64,000 bases of DNA from Papilionanthe hookeriana x Papilionanthe teres (GCA_022702705.1 CM040421.1:55721740-55785739), one strand, 5' to 3'. Shown: positions 34,700 to 46,455, numbered from the stretch's first letter. Made by a program: numbers and translations. The notes: generated by a model not told the origin, from the sequence alone.

Positions 34700-36200
34700 C
34701 TCAACTAGGGTGGGCTAGGTTGACCTAAGTTGGATTATAGAGCTCAAAAGGTGGTTATGGTGGTCAGGGATGGGCTGGACCAAATGGTTTTAGGTGAGTT
34801 TGGGTTTTGGGTTTAAAATCATGGTTTGGACATGAACTTAGTTTTGAGTTTGGCTAGGGTTTATACTTGGGTCAATTAATGGTTCAATTTGGTGTAGAGT
34901 AATGTCATGAGGCATTTAGGTATCAATTGGGTTGAAATTGATGTGTCATTAAGTTTAATTTAGTGAAATTTTGATTTTTGCGCAAAATTAGGAGTTTTGA
35001 TTTGGGTTGGATTTAGATTAGGTTTGAAATTAGGTCTAAGCCAATTGAGGGTTTAATTTGGCCTAAGCGAATGTTGTGAAGAGTTTAGAATTTAAAATTG
35101 GGGAAATTGGATTGGTTATGAGGTTCAATTTGATGGAATTTAGGGGTAGGGTCAAATTGGGGCATTTCATTTGGACTTGGATTTAGGGTTTGGAATTGGG
35201 TTCAATTGGGCTAAGATTTGGTTCAAATTGGGTTTGTACATGATGAAAGTTGATTTGAGTTTGAGATTGGGAGAGTTTGAAAACAATTTGGTGGAAATTG
35301 GGGGTGATTTGGGGAGTTTGGGCACTAAGTGACAATTTGGGAATTTTGACTAATTTTGGTGGATTTGGGTGAAATTGAAGACATTGGGTGGTTCAAATTG
35401 ATTTTGGGGACATTTGGAATGAATTTTGATATTTTTGGGAATTTTTTGGGCATTAGGGGTATTTTGTTAATTTTGGCAAATTTGGGAGTATTTTGAGAAT
35501 TTTGGGTATTTTGAAGTATTTTGGGCAATTTGAGTGGTTTGGAATTGTATGAAATGATTTTTGAAATAAATTTGATAATTTGGGTAATTTTAGAAAAATT
35601 AATATTTCAAGGGCATTTTGGTAATTTTTGAAAAGTTTAGGGCTAAAATGTCAAAATTGAGGATTTTGCAAATTTGGGATCAATTGAGGACTTTTAATCA
35701 TAAAATTACCCTTTTTTGAGTCATCAAATCAAGGAAGATCCCATTTTTGGATCCTCCATGTGTTGGTTCTAGCCAAACCCTAGGGTTAAGGGTTTGGGGG
35801 ACCACCCACATTAATTTCCAAAAGAGTGGGGAACAAGGTCAAGGGTGATTGGTTTAGGGTTTCAGGTTGTGAGTGAAAGTAGAAAGGTTCAAGAATGTGT
35901 GTGCAAGACTGACCAAGGCCACACCACCCAGGGCTAACCCTAAAGTTAGACAGTCCTATGGGAACCTCTCTTGAGCTCCCTCATGCTTGGCTCCATCCTA
36001 CTAAGTGTTAGAGGTCAGAACCAAACATGTGGAAATGCAAGAAGAGTAAAGAAGTGTTTAGAATTTCTAATGAGGCAGGGTTCCATCACTAGCCCTCTAA
36101 GATAGTCAACAGGAAATTCCTATGGCTGGATCATAGGTTTCTAAGGAGGAAAGACTATACCTCAACAAAAGTGAGGTCAACATGAGGATTTGTCCTTATA
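34700..36200 (+). mobile_element. dispersed repeat family S, copy 2, with T/G-rich tract
   Basis: The part at 34730-35690 is strongly strand-asymmetric, rich in T and G, with recurring TTTGGG, AATTTTGG and GGGTATTTTG words. The part at 35760-36190 matches family S copy 1 (25800-26140). No ORF encodes a recognisable domain. Confidence 0.4.
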
Positions 36201-37259
36201 GAGGTATTGGAGCCCAAAATACAATAAATTTTATCTTACACCCAAATGATAAAATAAAACTTTTTAGTGAACGAAAACACATAAATTTTAATAATTTCAT
36301 CATCTAAATGATTATATCAATTTTAAGATAATATTTCTGCCTCTTGATGTAGTACATTATTCTTCAAATGACGCAACCAATCATTTAGATAGAAATATTT
36401 CGAGATCTAGGGTGAACATGTTAACACACAATAATGAAAAAATTCCCCACCCATCATATTTGATTTCAATAATATTAAGTTAAAAAAATGATTTATTTGA
36501 AGAGGGTACTCGATACCTATTTTAAGAAGATCAGAGCCTCAAAACTAAAATTATACATCCTAAATTTCTTCTATTCTAGTTAGCCTATGAACGATAATTA
36601 TATGCTCTTGATAGAGAAACACTAGAGCTTGTGATGGCGAACATGTTCCTGCTAAACAATAGTGATGGAACTCTCTTAAGTGGATTTGGAGCCAACAGGA
36701 GGGGATGAATAAGGTGTCATATTTTTCTTCATCTAAGCATTTTTATATATAAACGAAATAATAAGAATCAATGATTATAAACTTCACATCATTAGAGTTT
36801 AATTATACTTTAACATTGTATAAGAATCAACTGGAACTATTAGCATTAGACTATCAGATAAAAAACGATTGCTTATTTAAAATGCTAAAATTACTCTCAA
36901 ATTCATAATTACAAGATAAATATTTTACATTTGTTGGAGCACTGGAGCCTAAAAGGATGATGCACATCGCCTGATCAACAAAATTATTAACCACTATACA
37001 AAGGAAGACGAGAGGTTATAAAAGAAGAATTATGCATCACATATACAAGAAAGTAAATAATTCCTTTTAAGAGAGACATTGAAGCTTACAAAGAGAAAGA
37101 AAATGAGCGAATTTCCCATCTTCTTAATGGGGTATCTGTACTTAGAGAAAAAGGAGGAGTTATGAATCATTTTTGCAATATTCTTAGAAAATTGAAATTT
37201 ATTTATAAAATTTTGGCAATTTAAATACACTTATTAATAGAAAAATATTCTTCTAAATT

Positions 37260-37261
<2 letters not shown>
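36201..37261. other. AT-rich intergenic sequence
   Basis: No gene or clear repeat is recognised. Confidence 0.35.

Positions 37262-37329
<68 letters not shown>
37262..37329. repeat. (TA)n microsatellite
   Basis: About 66 bp of uninterrupted alternating T and A. Confidence 0.95.
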
Positions 37330-37331
<2 letters not shown>

Positions 37332-37492
37332 CTTCTAACTATTTCTATTCCTATCAAATAAATGGGGGCCCCCTTATACCAACATCACGAGAACATGAAG
37401 TTGTGGCTAATAATCATTCTAAAATTATAATTTTAGGCTTAAACTCAGTTAAAATTTTAATATATATTTCAGATGACAAAAGTTTTGATGTT

Positions 37493-38290
37493 TGAAAATA
37501 AGGGGGCATTGATATATAATTAAAAAAATTCACTTGAAGGAAGCAAGGATCTCTATGACTTAGATAAGAAAATTCTTATAGTTAAATTCAAGGTCATTCA
37601 AGTTCGAAATTTAACAACTTAATTTATATTCAAATTAAACATCTTGATAATACAAACATAATGAGACTAATTGATTCGATCTGAGCCCAAATGAGCTTTG
37701 GTGAAGAACTTGAAGTAAGATAAAAATCTTTTAAAGCACAAATTAAAAAATCAATGATCTTCAAAATTAACATTCTAACTGTCAAATTGAGTGTCGTGAT
37801 GAATGAAATCTAATGTTCCCAAGATAATCAAATTTATGATCATTTTTATTCTTAAATATTAATAGAATAATATATGATCAAAGGAATCAACATGGATCAT
37901 TTGATATAATAGTTTGAGATTTTGGCTAAATTTATCAAATGATCCCTCTCAACATATTATAAATAAGATCATATTTTCAACATGAAGAAGAGAGAATAAA
38001 TTTAAGAGCTAAATTCACACTCTTGACCAAGTGTTAAGCAAACGATAATTATCATTAACAATCATTACTAAAAATTATTGTAACTCAACTATTGTCCTAC
38101 AATTATTGTTGCTTAATCTTTATAACTCTGTAAAAATTATGTAACTATGTCTCTCCAAATAAAGAGAAGAAAAAAACTATGTAATTTAAATAAATGGTAG
38201 ATTATTATGATTTGGCTATATCCCCGTGATTTCTTCATTAAGATTTTCATGTAAAATTTCTCTTTCAACACTTCTTTTATGTGTGTGTGT
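37493..38290 (+). mobile_element. LTR of a copia (SIRE/Tork-like) element with preceding polypurine tract
   Basis: A purine run AAAATAAGGGGG (37495-37506) precedes TTGATATATAATTAAAAA, as the polypurine tract precedes the 3' LTR in SIRE-type copia elements (their PPT ends in A/G-rich GGGGG). The following ~780 bp contain TATAAATAAG (near 37968) and an ATTTTCATGTAAAATTTCTC stretch near 38240, typical of copia LTR ends. No coding part is left upstream, so this is a 3' end remnant. Confidence 0.45.
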
Positions 38291-38451
38291 GTGCTAGATT
38301 TTCATCCAATGCTATGATGATTGTCTATCATTCTACTGCCATAAAACAAGAAATTATTTGATTACCTACATTAATAAGATAATTTAAACCGAACACAATG
38401 GATTTTCTAACTTTGACATTTTGTTAGCCAAAAGTCTAGTGTAGACTTTCA

Positions 38452-38780
38452 GGGCCTAATTGGTTTGCTAATAAAGAAATACATATAAAAGCATTATACT
38501 TAAAATAGTTTAGAGTTATTTGATAAAGTGCATGAAAAGTAAAAGAATATTAATTTGTTTGATTTGAAATAAAACCTAAAGGTGCCGGGAGACAGGAAAC
38601 AATGGTCAAGGGCAGTGGAAACTCGTTAAGTGTATTTGGAAATCGATTGTGTCTTACAATGTTCAAAGATATCAAATTTGAACTAAAAGGTGAATATTTT
38701 CATCCAACTAAGTGTTAAAATTTTTACTTGCAGTTCATCACATAAGGGTTACATTCATAATGCAGCAACCAAATAGTCCC
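38452..38780. mobile_element. MITE with GGGCCTAATTGG termini (Tourist-like?)
   Basis: The left end GGGCCTAATTGGTTTGCTAA (38452-38471) is an imperfect inverted match to the right end, whose complement reads GGGACTATTTGGTTGCTGCA (38761-38780). Length is 329 bp and there is no ORF. The GGGNCTNTTTGG type of terminus suggests a PIF/Harbinger (Tourist) MITE. A 3-bp target duplication was not confirmed. Confidence 0.55.
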
Positions 38781-39373
38781 AGTCAATTTATATTCACCAA
38801 CAATGTAGTAGTTTTTTTGTTAGAAAATTAATAAAGTGTAATTAAAATGCAATAGAAATGTAATATATTTTAAATGTTTTACATTTATTTGATTAGGTGT
38901 ATGATAATCAGACACGAACTTTGCCAAAAAAAGCCATGATCTATTTACCTTACTAATATTAGATTAAGTTTTGAGTTAAGAAGTTAATCAGTTTATTTTT
39001 CGGCTATGCTTTACGGTTGCTCGTCAACACTTCTAACTTTTATATTTTAACTTTATTTCTTTGAGCTCCATTTTACATTTATGTAAGACTTTCTTTATTT
39101 ATATAGTTATTATTTTTTCAATCAAATTTGTTTAAAAATATGTTTAAGGAGTTATTGGAGTCAGGTTCTTGTTAACCATGTTATTGGCAAGTCAGATTTT
39201 TTCAATGTCTTATAGATAGGTCAAATGAAGAACATATTGGTCCGATCTAATTAAATTTAAGTCAGAACTCATTTCGATCTAGTCACTTAAACGGGAAGAA
39301 ATATTACATACGTTATCTATTTATACGACATGGTTCTATAATTCTTCCTCGAATGGACACACCTAACTTAATC
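38781..39373. other. intergenic sequence
   Basis: No gene or repeat is recognised. Confidence 0.35.
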
Positions 39374-39870
39374 TAAAACAAAAACAACAAAATTTTGATC
39401 CCACTAAGTGGAGTGGGCTACATAATTCATTTTTCTCCATTGTGTCTTATTTATTGTCATATTTTCATTTAAATCTAAAAAATTAAGATTATTTTTATAC
39501 AATTAGCCCAAGTCCTCCTAGGTCTACCTCTGCTTTTCTTAACATAAGTCGAATCTAAAACATCTACTCTCCTAATCGGATCATTAAATAGTCGATGTTT
39601 AATGTGACCAAACAGTCTAAGAAGACTATCTCTAATTTTATCCGGCAGTGGAGCAACACCAACCCTTTCACGAATATATTCATTTCGTATTTTATCTCAA
39701 CGTGTAAAGCTACTCATCCACCTAATAATTTTTATCTCAGCAATGCTTAATTTAGTATTATGCTTTTCTTTTAAAAGCCAATATTCCGCATCATAAATCA
39801 TTACAAGTCTCACCATCATTTTATAAAATTTTTCATTCAATCTAAACAGTACTTTTCTATCATACCATCC
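39374..39870 (-). pseudogene. RTE-type LINE fragment, 3' end of RT ORF plus tail
   Basis: On the minus strand the sequence encodes, with stops, the C-terminal region of RTE-clade reverse transcriptase. Recognisable blocks are LNEKFYKMMVRL, DAEYWLLKEKH, IAEIKIIRWMSSFTR, DKIRNEYIRERVGVAPLPDK, RLFGHIKHR, DPIRRVD and KKSRGRPRRTW, in the expected order. It ends with the RTE tail (GTAGCCCACTCCACTTAGTG, GGATCAAAATTTTG and TTG-type repeats, complement of 39374-39425). The 5' part of the element, including YADD and endonuclease, is absent, as expected for a 5'-truncated insertion. It shares its tail with 16639-16722. Confidence 0.85.
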
Positions 39871-40019
39871 TTAATATAAATAAAATTATTTTAGATGAAA
39901 TTATTAATATTTATCCCAGTAAAAGTTATTGACCTCTTCAATTATTCATCGTTTAGCAATTTATAGCAGTCCCCCGCCACATCAACTCCTCCAGCGTTAC
40001 ACGTTTAACCTTCCAAAAA

Positions 40020-40027
40020 TGACGTGG
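40020..40027 (+). promoter_or_regulatory. ACGT-core (G-box/C-box hybrid) element
   Basis: TGACGTGG lies 65 bp upstream of the TATA box of the FAF-like gene. ACGT-core sites of this form bind plant bZIP factors. Use in this promoter is inferred only. Confidence 0.4.
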
Positions 40028-40091
40028 TAAAAATGAAACCCATTAATTTTATTTCAAAATACAACTATTATCCCTAAAAGGGGTCCAACAT

Positions 40092-40100
40092 CTATATATA
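40092..40100 (+). promoter_or_regulatory. TATA box of the FAF-like gene
   Basis: CTATATATA followed by GCC stands 127 bp before the start codon. This places the expected transcription start near 40125-40135. A pyrimidine-rich leader follows. Confidence 0.65.
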
Positions 40101-40171
40101 GCCGCCCCCCTCACCTTCCCTGCACCAACAGTCCCGAGTCCCATTCATTCGAATCCATTTCTTCCACCCCT

Positions 40172-40180
40172 AAACCCTAA
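40172..40180 (+). promoter_or_regulatory. telo-box in the 5' leader
   Basis: AAACCCTAA is an exact plant telo-box, about 45 bp upstream of the ATG. Such boxes are common near the start of genes active in dividing tissue. Confidence 0.5.
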
Positions 40181-40226
40181 ATAAATAGCGAAGAAACCTG
40201 TGCACAGAAAAGGGAAAGAAGTGGCT

Positions 40227-41006
40227 ATGATTAGTTTCTGCAAAAGTAGTTTCAATTCGATACTCGGCATCCCCGATTCCGACGATCTCCGTAATCCTCC
40301 TCATCGTTGGACCCACATTCTCCCCCCAATCGACCGCGGAGGGCTCCGCTTCCTCACCTCCAATTCTCCCAAACCACCTCACGTCGTCGAGTCCCCTACT
40401 ATAAGTCCCGCAACCAGCGGTGAGAAGTCGCTGGATCCCGGTGCGTGGGGTCTTCACGAAGCGACGGCGGTTTCGGGCGGTCTCGGCCTCTGTACCGAGA
40501 GTCTTGGATCCGAAAGCTGCGATAGCGGGATTGAAATTGACGACGGAGATGATTCCGCGGCGGAGATCGAGAAACCGAATACACGACGGCCATCGCAGAG
40601 GCGCAGGGCGGAGGTTCGATTCCCTCCTCCGCTTCCATGGATGATGGGAGGTGGAGGTCGTAGGAGTCGTTTCTTGAAAGCGGAGCGAAGGGATGGGCGA
40701 TTTCTGCTCACTGAGATACAGATCGAACCGCAGCCGGAGATTCTACGCGCCATCCGCAGCGACGGTCGGCTTCGTCTGGAGCTCGTCGAATCGGAAGAAG
40801 AAGGTGATGGTGAGGCGATCGATTGTTCCGATGGTGAAGAGAGTTCGCCGGAGACGGTGGAGATCGAAGGAGAGGAGAGATCGGAGGAGAATGGGGAACG
40901 TTGGGAGTTGCCGCTGGTGAGGAATGAAGGGCAAAGGTGCGTTGAGGCGGGGAGCGGTGAGGGAGGTACGCCGCTGTGGTGGAATCACCGCCTGGCGACG
41001 ACTTAG
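40227..41006 (+). CDS. FAF-like protein (FANTASTIC FOUR domain)
   Basis: This single-exon gene encodes 259 aa from ATG 40227 (MISFCKSSF). The upstream codon at 40200 is GTG, so the first true ATG is at 40227. The FAF domain lies at residues ~128-188: FPPPLPWMM, then RSRFLKAERRDGRFLLTEIQI and PEILRAIRSDGRLRLELV, which are diagnostic of the plant-specific FANTASTIC FOUR family. N-terminal blocks (WTHILPPIDRGGLRFLTS, DPGAWGL and GLGLCTESLGSESCDSG) are also those of FAF-like proteins. An acidic E/S/D-rich tail follows. Arabidopsis FAF proteins modulate shoot meristem size through the WUSCHEL-CLAVATA pathway; FAF-like members are less studied and often labelled chloroplastic. I see no convincing transit peptide here. 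The gene is far more GC-rich than its surroundings and has a TATA box and telo-box upstream. No stop or frameshift interrupts it, so it is very probably functional. Confidence 0.92.
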   Translation: MISFCKSSFNSILGIPDSDDLRNPPHRWTHILPPIDRGGLRFLTSNSPKPPHVVESPTISPATSGEKSLDPGAWGLHEATAVSGGLGLCTESLGSESCDSGIEIDDGDDSAAEIEKPNTRRPSQRRRAEVRFPPPLPWMMGGGGRRSRFLKAERRDGRFLLTEIQIEPQPEILRAIRSDGRLRLELVESEEEGDGEAIDCSDGEESSPETVEIEGEERSEENGERWELPLVRNEGQRCVEAGSGEGGTPLWWNHRLATT

Positions 41007-42108
41007 GGAGAGTGAGGAGTGGGGAATTAAGACGGAGGTGGAGCGGTGCTCACCTTTTGCTGTTGCCAGCCTGGCTTTCCTAAGGATCGCGGTTTCCAAT
41101 AATAGTAAACATAAAACGGCGATTCTGTTAAGGATGACATTAATGATGGAGATAATGGCCACCATTCAAATATATTCATTTTTTTTCCTGTAAAAATGCG
41201 GTTTTTAAGAATTGATTGGGATATTTCTAAGTCTACGGTTCAAGTTTTTGTGGTTTATTTGGGAATTTCATAGATTTCTTAGTTTATTAGGATTATTACA
41301 TTGAAAAATCAGTAAATAATAAACTGGGAAGAGGTTATTATATGCGTTGAAAAGGAAAGTTTTTTGTGCGACAGTTGGGGACTGCTGTCACCAGCTGAAG
41401 TTGTAAGTGCTTATTAGGAGATAGGAGAAATAAAAAATAAAAAAATAATAATCATTAGAAGCTTTAGTAAATTGTTGTAATATGGAGTCATATTTTTAAA
41501 TAAAGTTTTTCTTTTTTCTTTGATAAGCACATTGCAATCCTGATATCCTATAAAAAAACTTGGTAATCATCTTGGTCAATGTATTGGTTGTTTTGATATG
41601 ATTTTTTTTTAACATTTTTCTTTTCCATGGTTCAGCGTGTCGATTAAAGTTGGTGTTAAGATTAAACTATGACTATACCTACTTTCTTAAACAATCTATA
41701 TTAAAATTAAACTTACCCATTGGTGCACGGGAGTCTTAAGCACTATTGAGTCTTGAAAGTAAGAAGAGAATAAAATTTCAAGGAACATTTGCTAGATTTT
41801 TGCGTCAGAATTTAGCTGTATGCCTTCGGTACTTGTTGAGCCGATCATCTAATTCACCTATTTATAAGTTTATGTTAACGCAGTAATGACTAGAAGTAGG
41901 AAAATAAACCAAAAAAAAAAAATGATAAGGAATGACAATATTTTTTTTTTTTTGCAGTGTGTTCAATTTTTAAAATTTAATACCAGATATATATTCAAAT
42001 ATTCCACTATATGTTTAAAAAGACTGAAGCATTTGTTGACTTTATTTTGACCCGCCATCTAATTCCACATATTTTCTTTTAAATAATAATTTATAAAATA
42101 AGCATGTC
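41007..42108. other. 3' flank of the FAF-like gene and intergenic sequence
   Basis: The sequence becomes AT-rich after about 41160. Several AATAAA-like words (for example near 41318 and 41430) could serve as polyadenylation signals, but none stands out. No other gene is seen. Confidence 0.4.
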
Positions 42109-42342
42109 TTGGGACTGCAAATAGAAGGCTTCATCTGTACATCATGTGCGTTAAGAACTATGAAGCCTCAATCTAGAACTGCGGGTTGCTGTTCGGTTGA
42201 TTCAAGAGTAGAAGACGGTGAAGCAGAGGGAAAACATAGAACAAGAATGGACTACTCGTCAGATTTTAGTATTCAGCCAACTACCTTACAGGAATGCGGA
42301 GATGAGATTTTGGAAGAAAAGGAAAAGCCGAGGCACAAGTAA
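42109..42342 (+). other. possible terminal exon or chance ORF, unrecognised
   Basis: An open frame without in-frame ATG at its 5' edge runs to a TAA at 42340, encoding ...FICTSCALRTMKPQ... and a charged end EEKEKPRHK. TGCAAATAG just inside the 5' side (42116-42124) could be a splice acceptor. Base composition is richer in G and C than its surroundings. No domain is recognised and no partner exon was found. A chance ORF is equally likely. Confidence 0.25.
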
Positions 42343-42499
42343 TAAAATATTACGGAGACATTAGGAGAAATATAATATTTATTTCTCAGAGATGTAAATA
42401 TACTAATAGCATTGTTGATGCAATATGTATCAAGAGTTGAGAAATACATCAACCTCCTTTAACGAAGGTGGGTGTCTGACTCATTTGTGATACTCCTTA

Positions 42500-43530
42500 G
42501 ATGGGTGCTAGAAAATTCGCGGCGGTAGAGTAACAGATTATTGTCTTAGCGTTGTTCGAAAATTCAGTACGCATAAAATTGAAAGAGAAACAAGCGGTGA
42601 TGACTCCAGAAGTTTAGACGTATAAACCCCGTAAAAGAAAAACCATGGTTGCCTGACTCAGTTGCGGAAACCTACTATTGATTGATGATTATAAAAATCC
42701 TTTGTCCTACAGACAGGTTGATGTAACTATATTTTTCAGATTACAGTGTCGAATGACAACGTCTGGTTCGTGGTGATCGAAGTTGGTTAGTGGTGGTCAA
42801 CGACGTTCTACTGTGGTCGACAGTTGCCAGAGGTGATCGACGACGGTCAGCGGTGATCGACGGAGATCGACGATGTTCGACGATTGTCGGTGCTGGTCTA
42901 CGGAGGTCGGTGGTGGTCGTCGGAGTTCGGCGGTGGAGGAAGACATTCGGCGGTGGTCGAAGACGGAGGTAGGCGGTGGTCGACGACGATCGGCGGTGAT
43001 GCTTAGCTGCAGCTTCTCCTCAAGGCCGTATGCTCTCTAGGCTTCTCCCGCCTCTCATGTGAGGAGTGGAGGTCTATTTATAGGGTTTTGAGAGTAATTA
43101 ATGCAAGAATATAAATCATTTTGATCGGAAGGTCCAGAGAACTTCCCTTGATCATACGACGTTTAAGGTGCATTTGGATGTCTTAATGATGTCGGAATTG
43201 AGTGATCTTAGACTCGTTGGATTCGTCTTATCGAGATGCTCGATCCGACTATGAACTTGTTAGATTTAGCATCCGTTTGACTTTTCAAATGTGTTCGGGA
43301 ATCTTTCAAGAATAGGTTAATCATTTGATCTGGGCTTGATTTAACTCGATTGTACTAACTTTGATATTGTTAGGTCTGTCTCATCGAGTTGGTCAGTTGG
43401 ACTATAAGTTTGCTGAAATTAGAGCTCTGGATGATTTTTTATCAAATTTGAATATTGTCTCGAGATTTGTGTCAGACGATGATAATTTGTTTAGTGTGGT
43501 ATCACTCCTAAAGGTGAAGTTTTATGATAT
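42500..43530 (+). mobile_element. dispersed repeat family R, copy 2
   Basis: The left flank (GGCGGTAGAGTAACAG near 42521) and right flank (TTAGACTCGTTGGATTCGTC near 43210; GACTATGAACTTGT near 43246; GTCAGACGATGATAATTTGT near 43472) match copy 1 at 19310-21760 in the same order. The element is about 1.0 kb, against about 2.4 kb for copy 1, mostly because its minisatellite is shorter. Confidence 0.55.
42770..43010 (+). repeat. GC-rich minisatellite GTGGTCGACGACGGTCGGCG type
   Basis: About 240 bp are made of short variants of GGTGATCGACGACGGTCGGC, with an underlying GGTSGWCGACG pattern. The words differ from the minisatellite in copy 1 although the flanks are homologous. Confidence 0.75.
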
Positions 43531-45731
43531 TGATATATTTTATTGTTGCCAATAATCAATAATAAGGAATTTTTGAATGATTGTTTAAATTTTGGTTTGC
43601 AGTTAAAAATCAACTTGGTGATCCTTAGTTGGTTAGCAAGCATGTTACAATAAGATAAAAAAACAAATTTGAATTACATAGATTCAACCAATATGCAATG
43701 GAGCTATTTAAATAGGTCAGTGACGTATTATTAATCATTACTTCTTAGTTATATGATAAGTGCAGCATCATTAAATTTTTCCCTATTGATGTTTGTAACT
43801 TAAAACATTATCAGAGTTAATATTGAGCTCGTCTCTTCTATAACTGGTGAACAAGTTGGTCGTAGACGGCTTTTTATTTTTTTAATTAATGCTAATTATT
43901 CTAAAAATGCCTCTTTGGCAAACCAAATACAAAATGTGCGCTTCATCTTATGATTATGTTAATCAAATCTTGTATCGAAGTTCATTTATTCGTATGTAAA
44001 TGCATTGCCTTGGAAGACTGGAACCCTACGTTATAATTATTATTTGCTTAATTATGTTGATCATACAAATTTAGACCTAAAATAAATATATAATTAAATG
44101 CAGCAAATAATAATTGTCTTTGGTTTCCCAAGCTGCACTGGCATGGTTCAATATCCTAAAATTATGTTGATATAGCTCATTGTTATCATCAGTGTCCATC
44201 CAAGAACTTACTGTCATGCTCTACCATCATCTAAATATGCTCCATCTCATGATATTTCCCTAATAATTCGAAATCTGATAAATAAATATCATTTGTCAAA
44301 TTAATCCTTCTTCTCTTATGAGTCGTTGATTCAATGTAGCATAGAGGCAATTCCATCTCTAGAAATGAATTATAATAATGTATTATAGTTCTTCAAATGT
44401 TATATTATTGAATAAATTTCATACATCTTATCAAATAATATTAAAAAAAAAACTACATTGAAGAGCACCGAGATTAACAAAAATATCTATCCATCATTAT
44501 ATCCCTTGGTGTTATTTTACTATCTATTATCGTTGAGCTAAAAGTTTAACTAAAAAGTTTAATAAAATTTTGATTTGGTTTAATAAGAAATTATTGAATG
44601 AAAATACAAGAGAATAATATGTAGAACTCCAACTCAATTCAGTCAATATTATTTAGCCTTTTGGATTTAGCCTATTCAACCTCTGAAGGTGGATCTTATT
44701 GACCCAATAAGCATGAGACTCATTGCGGCATAATCTTGATTTTATAATTAGAAATTCTTATATGGTTTTCTGTATAATATGATTTTCTAAGTATATATTC
44801 AAGGCGTGGAATTATATATCGTGTTAAATCAGGTTGGACTTTTGCTTAGTTCAAATTGTATTCAAACGCAGCCAAATGCATAAAATTGAGAATTTTTTCT
44901 ATTTGGATTCTAGAGAGACAGACCACCGAGGAATTGAACAACAAATACATAGTTGATGCCATTTTGTGGAACTAAGAGAAACGACATATTTTAAATTTAG
45001 TATTTGCACTTTGACAACTGTTCTTTTTAATGCATTAATTGAGTACATTCTCATGGAATAGAAATGGAAAATTGGTGCCATATTGCATATCTTAGATTAA
45101 TTTAAAAAATTTAAAGAACTGTGAGGAAGGCACGTAACATTTGTTTACAAAATCTTACACTGATCTTTATTTTTAAAATATGAATGTAATTTGAGATATC
45201 TACCTCACAAATAATAAAATGTAAAGTAGTATTTATTTTGTCCAATTAAACTTAAGTTGCTTCGGTGTTTTTTTTTTTTTTTTGATTAACTCTTCATATT
45301 TGAATTTGTTTACATGTCATTGAACCTGCAATTAGCTATCAAATATGTATAGTCAGAATTTAAAGCTTACCTTAGAAAAGTTAGACTGAGAATATGACCC
45401 ACTCCATGATGAGTACTGTTTTACCCACTCCACCTCCCCAAATAGTCCGATTTTTCCTCCACGGCGATAGGGCTGGAGCACTTAGAGGAGCTCCCGTGTC
45501 AAAAGATATTTAGCTTTTGATTTAGCTGTCTCACACAATACATAGAAGTATGATTAATCAGATATATATGTGATATAATTATGATTTGTATATCAAAAGA
45601 GATTTAGCTTTCTCAGTAGAGATATATATAGAATAATATGCTTTTAAATAATTGGAATAAAAATAACGATGCTAAAAGTTCTAAGGTTGGAGGTCTTTCA
45701 ACATTATAATACTAAAATGAATGACTTTATT
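43531..45731. other. AT-rich intergenic sequence
   Basis: No gene is supported. Short frames here lack recognisable motifs. No clear repeat was found by eye. Confidence 0.35.
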
Positions 45732-45955
45732 AGGGGAATTTACATAAATAGAACACATTTATTTCGTATTTACATGTCTAATGAGTACAATTTAATTTCT
45801 ATATTTAAATTTAAATCCCTCTTCAAGTAAGAAATTACTATTAGTAATATTTAAAAAGCGAAATCCACCATTTGAAGCATGGATGAACGGGCATAGGTGC
45901 AAAAGCCAAATTTTAAAGTGTTAGATTGGTGTTGTATGTATGTAAATATTCCTAA
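45732..45955 (-). mobile_element. MITE, family A copy 5
   Basis: The left end AGGGGAATTTACATAAATAG (45732-45751) is an imperfect inverted match to the right end, GTTGTATGTATGTAAATATT and CCT (about 45931-45953). The core AAAAAGCGAAATCCACCATT near 45854 matches the family core in reverse. It is 224 bp with no coding capacity. Confidence 0.6.
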
Positions 45956-46223
45956 ATTTTTATTTAAAATGGTTTATAAATTTTTGGCTAAATAATGAAG
46001 AAAGCATTTCATTATAAAGAATGAAAGTTTTTAGTCAATATTTTTACTTTAATTTTTCTTGTGGATTTTTTAGAGTAATTAAATAGAGATTTATGTTTCT
46101 GAATTAGTTTAATTAGTAACATTATTCAAAATTATCTTTAAATCTTGAATTTGAGTTGTCAAGATCTAATTTATATAGTGGCACCCACCAAAGTAAGACA
46201 TTAATAACAAAATAAAAGATAAC

Positions 46224-46455
46224 GAGTAAAGTGCCAAAGTAGTCACCAACTATTTACATGAGGTTATGTTAGTCATAGAGTTTATAAAAATGTCAAAATA
46301 ATCCCTGATTATGTTAAAGTTAAGCTCTAATAATACTCAGTGGGGATTATTTCAGTCTCAATTTAAATATTTGGGACCATTTTGCCACATTCATAAACTC
46401 CGGGACTAAAATGACATCATGTGATGGTCTCGCTGATTGTTTTTACACTTTACTA
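46224..46455. mobile_element. MITE with GAGTAAAGTG termini
   Basis: The left end GAGTAAAGTGCCAAAGTAGT (46224-46243) is mirrored by a right end whose complement reads TAGTAAAGTGTAAAAACAAT (about 46436-46455). Pairing continues imperfectly for about 65 bp, including GAGTTTATAAA against the complement of TTCATAAACTC. It is non-coding, about 232 bp. Confidence 0.6.

Noticed and set aside
40200..40226. Start of the FAF-like protein at 40200
   Set aside because: The codon at 40200 is GTG. A plant nuclear gene is expected to start at ATG, and the first in-frame ATG is at 40227.
40743..41165. 140-codon antisense frame over the FAF-like gene, and further antisense frames at 40170-40753
   Set aside because: These lie opposite a gene with a clear FAF domain. 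High GC content leaves few stops, and no domain is visible in them.
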